Positions 1 through 8,893 of a stretch of DNA of 64,000 nucleotides are shown here, piece by piece. Source of the DNA: Flavobacterium branchiarum (GTDB lineage Bacteria; Bacteroidota; Bacteroidia; Flavobacteriales; Flavobacteriaceae); NCBI RefSeq assembly GCF_030409845.1, contig NZ_JAUFQQ010000003.1, positions 2,294,001 through 2,358,000 of the forward strand, in the 5' to 3' direction. Each line of letters opens with the position of its first letter. Positions within the stretch are counted from its first letter, which is position 1. A program made the position numbers and the translations under genes. Under the pieces are notes generated by a model. The model did no database searches, was not told where the DNA came from, and saw only the letters and a list, made by a program, of their open reading frames with translations.

Positions 1-33
1 ATTAATCATTAATAAAATTGCTAAAATATAAAA

Positions 34-91
34 CCTCTATAAAAGTCAAAAAGTTACTCAATACGGAGTGGCTTTTTGACTTTTATAGAGG
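34..91 (-). terminator. Strong hairpin closing the effector operon
   Basis: A perfect 20-base inverted repeat (34-53 against 72-91, arm CCTCTATAAAAGTCAAAAAG) continues inward as six more pairs including two G-T pairs, leaving a 6-base loop. Read on the minus strand it lies about 100 bases after the last stop codon of the operon ending at 196 and is followed by TTTTATATTTTA, so a Rho-independent terminator is the simplest reading. The arm is unusually long for a terminator. Confidence 0.65.
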
Positions 92-195
92 TTGCAAGTA
101 CAAGTGAGACACTATTTTTTTGATTCCGTTTTTTGAGAACAAGCACCAAAACAAACTAATAATAAAGGACACAATAAATACTTCTTCATTAACAT

Positions 196-1188
196 TTATC
201 TTAAAATTTCTAATTCGTATTCACCTTCAGGAATGTAGAGGTAGTATTTAAAAAAATCAGCCATCAAACCGTCTCCTTCATCAAATTTTGCCCACAAAGC
301 AGATTTTTCTCTCATATTTGGTTCATTACTTGTTAGTTCCAAGCATACAATTCTGCCTTCTCCATACAGTTTCAGTTTGTAATTCTCTAATGGTTGCATT
401 TCAAAATTTGGAATAATAAATGCTTCTAAATAGGAGTCTAATATCTCTTGTAATTCTTTTTTATTAAAAAATAGACTTTGACGGGTTTCTTTTTCTTTTA
501 AATCTAAGTAAGAGAAATACTCCTCTTTCTTTTTCTCTTGTAGCAACCTCAATTGTTCTTTATAGAAATCAACGACTTTCTTTTCTAATTTTTCCTGATC
601 CCATTCTCTTAAATCCTGACCGTCCTCTAAACTATTAAATTCGTAAGGGACTTTTGCTTCAAAAGTAAAACTGGCTTCATAATATTTTTTTTTATTGCCT
701 ACAAATTCCTTCTCCTCATAAACGTTTCTATTCACAACTGTTGGTGTAGCATAAGTTGCAATTATCTTCCCAGCTTGTTTTCGTTTGTTATTATCAGATT
801 CTGATATTTCAATTTTCATTTCGGTATCATATACTAATGTTGAAAAATCTCTTATTCCTATTTTACCAGCCGGATACAATCTAAAAGTTACTTTTTGTGT
901 ACCACTTTTAAAAATAAATTGATTTATGTCTAAAGTCAAACCTAAAGATTCTTCCTTGAAGTTTTTATTAACAGGGATATCATTAACTAATATTTCTGAA
1001 AGACAAGAATGTTGTTTAAAAATCAAGTAATACATTGGTTCATAATCGTAACGTTTAATAGTTTTAAGTATCGTTTCTACGTAATTTATGCTCGTTAAAT
1101 CGCTCATTTTTTTTGATTTAGGGTTATTGTTTTGTAAGCATGATGGAAATATAAAAAGGGTAACTAAAATTAGAATCGCATTTTTCAT
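196..1188 (-). CDS. Putative orphan immunity lipoprotein
   Basis: A 330-residue protein of unknown function that starts with a hydrophobic signal ending FPSC, a lipoprotein-type cleavage site with Cys17 as the acylated residue, so it should sit on a membrane facing the periplasm. It is a diverged paralogue of the lipoprotein at 1949-2929: both share the stretches NDIPV, FKSG-QKVT-LYP and ALWAKF/SLWAKF at matching positions and are nearly the same length. It is the last gene of the minus-strand operon and follows a partial copy of the C-terminus of the 949-residue protein. By analogy with polymorphic toxin loci I infer it is the cognate protector of that orphan toxin module. No family was recognised, and a structural or accessory role is also possible. 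Confidence 0.6.
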   Translation of the reverse strand: MKNAILILVTLFIFPSCLQNNNPKSKKMSDLTSINYVETILKTIKRYDYEPMYYLIFKQHSCLSEILVNDIPVNKNFKEESLGLTLDINQFIFKSGTQKVTFRLYPAGKIGIRDFSTLVYDTEMKIEISESDNNKRKQAGKIIATYATPTVVNRNVYEEKEFVGNKKKYYEASFTFEAKVPYEFNSLEDGQDLREWDQEKLEKKVVDFYKEQLRLLQEKKKEEYFSYLDLKEKETRQSLFFNKKELQEILDSYLEAFIIPNFEMQPLENYKLKLYGEGRIVCLELTSNEPNMREKSALWAKFDEGDGLMADFFKYYLYIPEGEYELEILR

Positions 1189-1194
1189 ATTATT

Positions 1195-1906
1195 TTATAC
1201 TTGTGGTTTAGCATTAAAAAAGTATATTGTTTTTAGCGTTTTTGTGAAACCTTCCAACACTGTAAAATCAATTGGTTTACCATCATTGGCAGAATAGTCA
1301 ATTGATTCCCTATCTTTGGGTTTTGCAGAAATACTACCTAAAAAAGTTCCTTTTAATCCTGAAAATTTTAGTTTTTGGGTCATAAATAAGCCTCTCCCAC
1401 TTACTTTGTCAAATCCATACTCTGTAATTACAAAAGCTTCACAATTGATTTTTAAAGATAAAGAAGCACTTACTTGAGTTTCTATTGCAGAAAATTTAAA
1501 TAACCTTGTTTCATAATTTCCTTGTAACAAGATAGTACCAATAATTTTGCTACTATAGCTAATTATCCCTTTTTGAGGTAAATTATAAAATTTGTCTTTT
1601 AATGTATACTGCTCTGTTAGTACATTGTATTGTATATTTTGTTGTAAAGCTATTTCTCCCACCATAGTCAAACTAAATGTAACATCATCCTTTCCTATTT
1701 TAGACAAAATATCCTCTATTCCCTCATTGTTTTTTTTCTTTTTTGGGTCTGTTGCGTTACTGTCTAGGAGGCTTTTTATGGTGTACTTTTTGGTAAAGTT
1801 TATTGCTACAAGTGGCTCTGCTTTAATATTAGCTTCGTAAATAAGTGCCATTCTGCTGTCGGCTTGCATCTTATAATACACTCCAGTATTTACAGCTATA
1901 GAAGGA
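1195..1906 (-). pseudogene. Orphan C-terminal module of the OmpA-domain effector
   Basis: This stretch encodes about 235 residues homologous to the end of the protein at 2939-5788 (its residues ~715-949). The first ~105 residues are nearly identical and the rest clearly diverged. The only apparent start is a GTG at 1881. Homology in the same frame runs further upstream (SIAVNTGV) to about 1906, where it stops abruptly and an in-frame TAA lies one codon beyond. It therefore has no delivery domain, no clear start and no ribosome binding site of its own. This is what an orphan toxin cassette looks like: silent until recombination with the intact gene through the shared segment swaps it in. It may be a non-functional relic. 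Confidence 0.75.
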
Positions 1907-1948
1907 TCGCTTTAAATCCAAAATTAGACTTCTCCAAGTTTTATATTT

Positions 1949-2929
1949 TTAATATATCTTAAATTCGGTCTCTTCATTTGGAATATAAAAGTAACTATTA
2001 CAAAATAGCGTTTCAACTCCATTTCCTCTTTCAAATTTCGCCCATAGTGACGTATTTCCTCTCACTCTTAAATCTTTAGAATCTTGCATCAAAGCAATTA
2101 ATTTCCCATCAGCAAAAAACATCAATCTGTAATTTTCTATTGGTTGCATTTCAAATGATGGTAATTTATATACATCCATCAACATCATCCAGACTTCATT
2201 TATGTATTTTCGATCTTGATACTCAGATATAAATTGATTTCGCAAACTTTCATAAGAAGCTCTAGCGATATTATCAAAATCCTTATTTTGATAAATATCT
2301 TTTATTTTATTGTATTCCATCAATATCCTTCTTTGCAAAACTTCTTTGTCTAATTTTCTTAAATCCTGAGCATTTTCAAAGCCCTTAACCTTATAAGGTA
2401 CAGTAGCATTAAAAGTAAAACTATCTTCAAAATAAGTTTTACCTACTCCTACAAAAACTGGCTCTTCATGTTGATGAACTTCTTCTTTCATTGTTTTATA
2501 CTCAATATTTTTTTTATCTTTCTCAGTTATTCGGTCGTATTCGTTTACTTCAATTTTAACCCCGGTTTCTGCTATAAATTTGTCAATATTTTCATTTTGA
2601 TATTTCCCTAAAGGATATAATTTAATTGTTACTTTTTGAATCCCACTCTTAAAAATAAAATTATTGATATCAACAGTAGGACTATCTAATGCTTCATGAA
2701 AATTTGTATAAACGGGAATATCGTTAATAAATATCTCAGAAGAACACCAATTACTAGTTATTAATAATTGGTACATCGGTTCGTTGTTAAAATGTTTTAC
2801 TTCGGATGCTAATTTATTTACTACGTTTTTTTCTGTTATTTCTGAATTTTGCATAATTACTTTTGGTTTGTTTTGGCAAGATGCGATAAGGTTAATTAAT
2901 AATAAAAAAAATGAAATACTGGTTTTCAT
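1949..2929 (-). CDS. Putative immunity lipoprotein of the OmpA-domain effector
   Basis: A 326-residue protein with a signal peptide ending LIASC, a good lipoprotein box with Cys18 as the lipidated residue. The mature part has no recognised domain. It is conserved with the 330-residue protein at 196-1188, with gaps mostly in the middle (residues ~120-160). It starts 9 bases after the stop of the 949-residue gene, so the two are co-transcribed. Tight coupling behind a large modular protein, together with duplication as a pair with the C-terminus of that protein, is the reason to suggest immunity function. The sequence itself gives no direct functional evidence. Confidence 0.6.
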   Translation of the reverse strand: MKTSISFFLLLINLIASCQNKPKVIMQNSEITEKNVVNKLASEVKHFNNEPMYQLLITSNWCSSEIFINDIPVYTNFHEALDSPTVDINNFIFKSGIQKVTIKLYPLGKYQNENIDKFIAETGVKIEVNEYDRITEKDKKNIEYKTMKEEVHQHEEPVFVGVGKTYFEDSFTFNATVPYKVKGFENAQDLRKLDKEVLQRRILMEYNKIKDIYQNKDFDNIARASYESLRNQFISEYQDRKYINEVWMMLMDVYKLPSFEMQPIENYRLMFFADGKLIALMQDSKDLRVRGNTSLWAKFERGNGVETLFCNSYFYIPNEETEFKIY

Positions 2930-2938
2930 AAAATACTG

Positions 2939-5788
2939 TTATATCGTTGTGGTATTAAAAAAGTAAATGGTTTTTAGAATCTGTTCGAAGCCTTCTAATA
3001 CTTTAAAATCAATCGATTTATCATCAATTGAAGAATATTTATAACTCCCGAATTTTTTACTTGTGACAGTTGCTTCACCTTTAAAAGTTCCTTTTAATCC
3101 TGAAAATTTAAGTTTTTGCGTCATAAACAAACCTCTACCGTCCTTTTTATCAAAACCAAATTCCGTTACTACAAATGCTTCACAAAACATTTCTAATTTA
3201 ACATTAGTGGAAATATCCGTTTTAAGTGGTGAAAATTTAAAGTATTTTTTTTCAATCGCTCCTTCTAATGAAATACTACCCCTTATTTTTTTACTATGAC
3301 AGATTATATTTTTTTGAGGTAAATTATTAAATTTGTCTTTTAATGTATATTGCTCTGTTAGTACATTGTATTGTATATTTTGTTGTAAAGCTATTTCTCC
3401 CTCCATAGTCAAACTAAATGTAACATCATCCTTTCCTATTTTAGACAATATACCATCTATTGCTTCATTGCTTTTTTTCTTATTTGGGTCTGTTTCATTA
3501 CTGTCTAGGAGGCTTTTTATGGTGTACTTTTTGGTAAAGTTTATTGCTACAAGTGGCTCTGCTTTAATATTAGCTTCGTAAATAAGTGCCATTCTGCTGT
3601 CGGCTTGCATCTTATAATACACACCAGTATTTACAGCTATAGAAGGAGGTACAATCTCAGCTCCAATTTTATCAAGGTAATCTGTTCCTTTTTTTACTTT
3701 TGATGCAATTTTAACCACTTTACTACTTGCGCTCCCTCCTCTGGTTAGGAAGATCATAATTAAATCTATTAAGAGACCTATAACGACGATTTGGTAAATA
3801 ACTAAAGCCACTATGCGCCTGGTGGTTGCATCTGCTTTAATAAAATCTAAGGTGGTACAGCCTTGTAAACTTAACAACTCGTCGCGTTTCTCGATATCTC
3901 GATCGTAGTAAGCGTGTAATCCTACATCGTAATACTCTGCTTGGCTTTCTAGATAGGGCAATATAACATTAACGCCCACCCAGCCCCCAGGAAAAAAATT
4001 CAAAAGAAACCCTATAATAGAATCGGTGAGTTCTTTTACTTCCTCTGTAATTCCGTTTTTTAATTCTACTGTTTTTCCATGAAAAAAATAAGGTGTTTTT
4101 GGTTTTTCATCCATTCCTTCTCTTATGTTATAATTGTATAGAAAATGTCCTACCCAAACAATATCAGGATACGCATTTATAGCAAAACTGGGATGTTTTG
4201 TACCTGAATAATAGGTACAGGAATTAAGATGGTAACTATAAATATTCCTATAATTGTTTCCAAAATTAAAAACATCAGTAATATGGGGTACTGTTGGCAA
4301 TCGAGAATTGAGCTGAACATCAATATAATTGGATTGGTTTTCGGTTAAATCATAAGTCACTGCCTGCTTATAACTATCATGGGATTGGATCGTATTGAGG
4401 TGTTCCTTTTTTTTATGACAGCCTTTTCTAATAAAGCCCTCAATATTAATCCTTAACTGCGTCGGTTTTTTATAACTAGGTACTACCACATCATGTACAA
4501 GTGTTTCTGCATTATTATCAAAAATCTTAAATTGTAATGTTATTCTTCTGTTTTCTTGGTGCTGTGCTTCTGACACAGTTGTTTCCTTGTGTATTAACTT
4601 GGCTTTTCCGTATCCTTTTCCAGTGATTAAATAGGAAGGAACCCCTTTTGAAATCAGATATTTAACTACCGAATCTGCTCGTTTTGCAGATAAATCCAGA
4701 TTATATTCTTCTGTTCCTCTATTGTCTGTATGTGCTCCTAACTCAACAGGAAGTAAAGGCGGTAATATTAAATAATCGGCAACTTTATCCAAGATTGGTT
4801 TTGCATCATTTCGGATATCCCACTTATCATAATCGTAGTGTATTTGTTCTACAGTACTAAAATTATCCTTAGGATTTATTTTGCGAATAAACTTTCCTTC
4901 ATCAAAAATCAAATCGTCGTCTCCCCTATAATTCACTCCTATTCTTGTAAACTTACAAGTTCCTGCATTTCTCTCATATTGTTTTAGCTCTCCAATCATT
5001 GACTTGCTTAAACCTAGGTCCCTCTCAGGAAAAACAAAATTAATTCGGTCCTGTATTCGTAAATAGCGAGCATGATAAACGTCGTTATAATCGTCTTTTA
5101 TATATGTATTGGTTAAGGGGTCTTTTACTTTAATATAAAATTCTTCTATGTATTTTCTTCTCATGAGCTTTGGTTGCCATGAAAGCGTATCTGTTAAAAT
5201 GATATTTACTTCTCCGTTATTTACAGGAGTTTTGGTATAAACTTTTATCAACTGATCATCTGTTACACTATCTCCACCCATAACTCTTCGGTGTATTTCG
5301 ATAATCAAATTAATAGCACCATTTAATCCCTCTGTAGAGAGATTAAGATAAAGCGGTTCTCCATAATTAAACTGATTTGTTTTTCTTACGTCTTCGCCTT
5401 TGCTTTGTTTTGCCCAAGCACTTGAAATAATTTTTGGTTCACACCATCCTCCTATCAATACTCCCGCAGATTTAGAATGTTTTGCATAGGGCAAAATTGC
5501 CTGCACATAATAGGTAAAAGGGCCACAAAGTTTTTTGGGTAACATTACGCCGTACTTGTCATCGGCTCTTTTAGTTAACTTTAAAATACTTCCTCGAGGA
5601 TTATGCGTTTGCAAATGCCACAAGACACTTCCTTTTTTTTGTTCATCTGTGGTGCCTTCGTGCCACTCTGTTATTTTGAAATAAACAAACTGATCTGCTT
5701 TTATTCGTGCTTTTCTATTTCGTTCGGATAAATTACTAATGATACTCCCCTCACCAGTCCACTCTATTTTTTTTATTCCTTTTGCCAT
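2939..5788 (-). CDS. Large OmpA-domain protein, candidate polymorphic effector
   Basis: 949 residues, no signal peptide. Residues 1-310 form an unrecognised N-terminal part. Residues ~315-422 are an OmpA-like peptidoglycan-binding domain with the motif HTDNRGT (Asp355) and LSAKRADSV (Arg370), the two residues that hold diaminopimelate in this family. A single strong membrane span lies at ~658-681 next to a Gly/Pro-rich hydrophobic patch (590-612). The last ~235 residues form a separate module that exists again as an orphan copy at 1195-1906. It starts 2 bases after the DUF4280 gene stop. Lack of a signal peptide with PAAR-like and LysM partners points to delivery by a contractile injection machine such as type VI secretion, but no structural genes for one are in the window. 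Confidence 0.7.
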   Translation of the reverse strand: MAKGIKKIEWTGEGSIISNLSERNRKARIKADQFVYFKITEWHEGTTDEQKKGSVLWHLQTHNPRGSILKLTKRADDKYGVMLPKKLCGPFTYYVQAILPYAKHSKSAGVLIGGWCEPKIISSAWAKQSKGEDVRKTNQFNYGEPLYLNLSTEGLNGAINLIIEIHRRVMGGDSVTDDQLIKVYTKTPVNNGEVNIILTDTLSWQPKLMRRKYIEEFYIKVKDPLTNTYIKDDYNDVYHARYLRIQDRINFVFPERDLGLSKSMIGELKQYERNAGTCKFTRIGVNYRGDDDLIFDEGKFIRKINPKDNFSTVEQIHYDYDKWDIRNDAKPILDKVADYLILPPLLPVELGAHTDNRGTEEYNLDLSAKRADSVVKYLISKGVPSYLITGKGYGKAKLIHKETTVSEAQHQENRRITLQFKIFDNNAETLVHDVVVPSYKKPTQLRINIEGFIRKGCHKKKEHLNTIQSHDSYKQAVTYDLTENQSNYIDVQLNSRLPTVPHITDVFNFGNNYRNIYSYHLNSCTYYSGTKHPSFAINAYPDIVWVGHFLYNYNIREGMDEKPKTPYFFHGKTVELKNGITEEVKELTDSIIGFLLNFFPGGWVGVNVILPYLESQAEYYDVGLHAYYDRDIEKRDELLSLQGCTTLDFIKADATTRRIVALVIYQIVVIGLLIDLIMIFLTRGGSASSKVVKIASKVKKGTDYLDKIGAEIVPPSIAVNTGVYYKMQADSRMALIYEANIKAEPLVAINFTKKYTIKSLLDSNETDPNKKKSNEAIDGILSKIGKDDVTFSLTMEGEIALQQNIQYNVLTEQYTLKDKFNNLPQKNIICHSKKIRGSISLEGAIEKKYFKFSPLKTDISTNVKLEMFCEAFVVTEFGFDKKDGRGLFMTQKLKFSGLKGTFKGEATVTSKKFGSYKYSSIDDKSIDFKVLEGFEQILKTIYFFNTTTI

Positions 5789-5790
5789 AC

Positions 5791-6288
5791 TTATTTCTGT
5801 TCTATGCCTGTGAAATCAAATTCTGGTTTTGTTAAATCATTTAGACCTAACAATGGATTAATTTTATTTAAAACGTCCCTATTTTCATTTTTAAAATTTT
5901 GTGCTGATAATTCTGCAATTTGTCCATGATCTAAAATTGTAATACAATCCGGAGTTCCCATTTTGCAGGTAGCTTTACTGTCTTCGACTAAAACTTTTCC
6001 ATCATTACTTAGCGTTATTTTATCATAAAAGTTCTTCCACTCCGTAATATTAACTAGGCAAGGATTGTAGGTTCCGCTCGGATTAGGTTGCATTTTGCAG
6101 GTACCAAAGGTGTTTTTTTCTAAAGTTTGTCCAATTTCTTTTGTAGAAGCAGTTAACTTTTCTGTCCCCTCTTTATCATTTGTGTAATGTTTGGATTGTG
6201 TTTTTACTTTCAAGACATCATCCTGTGATTCATTGCTGTATTTACAAGTACAAGTAGCACCCTGCACGACAATATGTTTTTTACTCAT
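5791..6288 (-). CDS. DUF4280 PAAR-like protein
   Basis: 165 residues matching the DUF4280 family, which adopts a PAAR-like cone and is thought to cap the spike of contractile injection systems. The signature is visible: HIVVQGATCTC at the start, GTCKMQPNPSG in the middle, and TCKMGTPDC followed by ITILDHGQ. The paired cysteines (13, 15 and the later CKM repeats) could bind a metal. No signal peptide is present, as expected for a cytoplasmically loaded spike tip. It sits between the LysM gene (11 bases upstream) and the 949-residue gene (2 bases downstream), so it probably carries or sharpens the complex that delivers that protein. The family assignment is firm and the delivery role is inferred. 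Confidence 0.85.
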   Translation of the reverse strand: MSKKHIVVQGATCTCKYSNESQDDVLKVKTQSKHYTNDKEGTEKLTASTKEIGQTLEKNTFGTCKMQPNPSGTYNPCLVNITEWKNFYDKITLSNDGKVLVEDSKATCKMGTPDCITILDHGQIAELSAQNFKNENRDVLNKINPLLGLNDLTKPEFDFTGIEQK

Positions 6289-6299
6289 AGTGATTTACT

Positions 6300-7490
6300 T
6301 TATTTTCCTGTTATTACTTCTAAAAATGCTCTAAAAAAATTAGATTTTTTTTTCTCTTTCTCATTGCTTAAAAATGAAGTCTTATTCCTTAAATCTAATT
6401 TGGCTTCACTTTTCAGGTTAGAGATTACAACAGTTACCTTTTGAGGAATCTCTAATTTGATTTCACATTCAAAAAAAATGCTATCTGGCACATGAGTCTT
6501 GGGATCGAGAAAATAATACGCAGTGTAGCTCCCAGCTGCTTTCTCAAGAGTATCATTTTCCAGATTATCATCTGGAAACAACAAATCATTTTCAAAATCG
6601 TTTTTGCTCCTTACATCAGAAAGGATCCCATTTTGAGTTACATTAACCAAATTATAAGCATCTACATTTGGTAAAATGCTTTGCTCAATGCTAAAAGAAA
6701 CATTTCCTGTATTTTGTGATAAAGGAAACGCTATATCGCGCTTTGTGACAAGGTGCTCCGTATAGTCGATGTTTAGTTTATTAAAAAATACTTTTAAGAA
6801 CCAATCTTTTGATAATGCCTCAAAAATAATTTCATTGTCTTTCAATCTATTTTCAAATTTGAGTAGAATCTCTTCCAATACTTCTCCTTGAAAATCCTTA
6901 AGCACTGCTAATTCTACTTTATACCAGCGATCACGAATGTCTTCAAAATTGTAGATTGCAACTAATTCTCCGTTTGGATCAATAACTACTTGCAACGGGT
7001 AAAAAACACTGGCCGTTTTCTCAGATAACTCATCAGCCTTGCTATCTGTCTCTTTCCCATCTACATATACTTGAGATATTCTATCAATTTCAATAAGCGA
7101 AAAACCATTTTCATCGTTAGCTAGCCATCTAACATTAATTTCTTCTTTCAAGCTGTGCTCTTGCTCCCCGTTTTTTATAGTGTACGTAGCCAAATAGTCT
7201 GAATCAAGTCCTTGAGGCGTAAATGGTAATTTGTAATTATTTACAAAATTTACGCCCTCTCGATGCGACTCTCTTTTTATTTTGGCTTCTTTAGATTCAA
7301 TGATTAAAAATTTCAAATGTGATTTGAAATCAGCTTCAATTAAATCCTCTAGAGGGCATCGCATATTATGAAAAGCCCTCAGATATTGAATTTCGACATC
7401 TAATTCTTCAGCGACCTTCTGTAATGTATCTCCTTTTTTAATTTTATAAACAAAGTGATTATCATAAGAGAAATCAGGAATGTATAACAT
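6300..7490 (-). CDS. LysM-domain protein of the effector operon
   Basis: 396 residues. Residues ~14-57 are a LysM domain (VYKIKKGDTLQKVAEELDV), a fold that binds the glycan of peptidoglycan and, in phage-like machines, a common module of baseplate and spike-loading proteins. The remainder is not recognised and lacks a signal peptide. It is the first gene of the minus-strand operon ending near 196. LysM proteins next to DUF4280 genes recur in Bacteroidota effector loci, so I infer an adaptor or tip-loading role rather than a cell-wall enzyme. No catalytic motif is visible. Confidence 0.75.
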   Translation of the reverse strand: MLYIPDFSYDNHFVYKIKKGDTLQKVAEELDVEIQYLRAFHNMRCPLEDLIEADFKSHLKFLIIESKEAKIKRESHREGVNFVNNYKLPFTPQGLDSDYLATYTIKNGEQEHSLKEEINVRWLANDENGFSLIEIDRISQVYVDGKETDSKADELSEKTASVFYPLQVVIDPNGELVAIYNFEDIRDRWYKVELAVLKDFQGEVLEEILLKFENRLKDNEIIFEALSKDWFLKVFFNKLNIDYTEHLVTKRDIAFPLSQNTGNVSFSIEQSILPNVDAYNLVNVTQNGILSDVRSKNDFENDLLFPDDNLENDTLEKAAGSYTAYYFLDPKTHVPDSIFFECEIKLEIPQKVTVVISNLKSEAKLDLRNKTSFLSNEKEKKKSNFFRAFLEVITGK

Positions 7491-8177
7491 GTAGATAAAA
7501 TTTAACGGTTTATAATATATCTTCTATATTTCTTTGCCCTTTTATGAGGCATATTCACCTTTAATTTGATATTATTTACTTTAAAAAAGTCAAAAAGTGA
7601 CTCTATATAGTTGCTAGTAAATTGTCAAATAAAGATTTACGATTTAAATAAAAAGGAGAGGGAGGTATTACTAGATTACTAAAAACACTACGTATTAACA
7701 GGTTTAATAGCATTAATTAAGTTTAAAACTTTACGAATATACATATAAATTTTAAAAACAAGACAAAAATAAATATAATTGTGAGAAATTATTTAAATAT
7801 TGTATAGTATTGAATCAATCCTAAAAGTTGTGCATGAATTGAAAAAAAGTTCTGTTTTTTGTATAAAATAAAATTAATACTAGCAGAATTCATACTAAGA
7901 ATTATTGATATGGCTATTACAAATAAAAAATTAGAAGACTATTTACTAAGCCTAACTAACTTATAAAAACAGCAAAAGCAACATTGTTAAGGGTTACTTT
8001 TGATGTTTGATTATGGTTTGCTCACAGTTTGTGAGTACGAGTGTTACACTAGCTCAATGAATTCTGATTCTCGGACTGCGGGCAAAAGAAAGCCAAAATA
8101 GTGCTTTATGGAAAACCATAATACACATAATTTTTAATTAAATACATTTGGCCTTTATTAATTTATAAATTTAGAGA
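7491..8177. other. Gene-free stretch at the right edge of the effector locus
   Basis: No convincing gene in 687 AT-rich bases. It holds a partial copy of the terminator arm (AAAAAGTCAAAAAGTGACTC near 7585-7605), a small palindrome CTCACA-GTT-TGTGAG near 8023-8037, and AGTACGAGTGTTACACTA near 8034-8051. The last resembles AGTACAAGTGAGACACTA near 96-113 at the opposite edge of the locus. Near the right end TACATTTG (8143-8150) fits a Bacteroidota -7 box for the gene at 8178. Confidence 0.5.
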
Positions 8178-8534
8178 ATGAAAAATGTATTAGTAACATT
8201 TGCATTGTTTTTTAGTATGTGGACTTTTGGACAAACTATAAATGGAATGCCTTTAAAAGATTTAGATGTTCAGTATTTGCAAATTTTAGGAACTTCAAAA
8301 ATGATGTCTTCAAAACTTACAATAACAATTGACATTGGACAAAAGACAAAGTATTTTTCAAGTAATTCAGATGCTACCCTTTTAAAAGATGAAAATGGAG
8401 CAGGTGTAGTTTTTAATTCAATGATTGATGCATTAAACTTTATGTCATCACACGGATATGAATTTGTGACATCTAATATTGTAACAGTTAACGGACTAAA
8501 TGTATATCATTATTTAATGCGAAAAAGAGTTTAA
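8178..8534 (+). CDS. Small secreted protein, unknown function
   Basis: 118 residues with a clear signal peptide ending TFGQ (about residue 19). The mature ~99 residues are not recognised. They read as a small alpha/beta fold with conserved-looking segments LTITIDIGQ and ALNFMSSHGYEFV, similar in feel to short DUF4177-like proteins, but this is not a firm match. A TACATTTG -7 box ends 27 bases before the ATG, so it probably has its own promoter. It is unrelated by strand to the effector operon to its left. Confidence 0.75.
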   Translation: MKNVLVTFALFFSMWTFGQTINGMPLKDLDVQYLQILGTSKMMSSKLTITIDIGQKTKYFSSNSDATLLKDENGAGVVFNSMIDALNFMSSHGYEFVTSNIVTVNGLNVYHYLMRKRV

Positions 8535-8660
8535 ATAGTAGAAATGGTTTTGCGAAATTAGCTAAATGGCATAAAAAAGTAGGTCAATCTGGATTCAAGT
8601 CACTTTTGAACCTGATCCAGAAAAGGCACGATTCAAAATGGATCAAATCTCATATTATTT

Positions 8661-8693
8661 CAAAAAAAATCCCATTTCTTTCGAAATGGGATT
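8661..8693 (-). terminator. Terminator of tRNA-Arg
   Basis: On the minus strand an 11-base perfect stem (AATCCCATTTC at 8668-8678 pairing with 8683-8693) with a 4-base loop is followed by a run of eight T (complement of 8662-8669). It begins ten bases after the tRNA 3' end. Confidence 0.9.
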
Positions 8694-8702
8694 CTCAACT
8701 TG

Positions 8703-8776
8703 TGACCTCGACTGGATTCAAACCAGTAACCTCTTGAGCCGTAATCAAGTGCGCTATTCAGTTGCGCCACGAGGCC
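8703..8776 (-). tRNA. tRNA-Arg(ACG)
   Basis: A full cloverleaf can be drawn on the minus strand. The 7-pair acceptor GGCCTCG/CGAGGTC contains one G-T pair, the D arm is GCGC...GCGC, the anticodon stem is CTTGA/TCAAG with loop TTACGGC giving anticodon ACG, and the T arm is ACTGG-TTTGAAT-CCAGT. The discriminator is A and CCA is not encoded. ACG, edited to ICG, reads CGU, CGC and CGA arginine codons. Confidence 0.95.
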
Positions 8777-8835
8777 TTTTTTATTTTTCCAACTCAGCTA
8801 TTTTTTGTAGTTTTGTTGTGTGCTCATTGCGGGTG

Positions 8836-8866
8836 CAAAGATAAGAACAAATGTTAGATAAACAAG
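8836..8866 (-). promoter_or_regulatory. Promoter of tRNA-Arg
   Basis: Minus-strand -7 box TATCTTTG (complement of 8836-8843) with CTTG (complement of 8863-8866) 19 bases upstream. The sequence just downstream of the box, GCACCCGCAAT, nearly matches that of the tRNA-Val promoter at 37050-37080. Confidence 0.65.
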
Positions 8867-8893
8867 CAAAAAATAACAGAAAATTTAAAAAAA

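Noticed and set aside
196..7490. Naming the locus a complete type VI secretion system
   Set aside because: No sheath, tube, baseplate or membrane-complex genes are in the window; only spike-like and effector-like parts are present.
8638..8844. 68-codon plus-strand frame across the tRNA-Arg region
   Set aside because: It lies antisense over the tRNA gene and its terminator.
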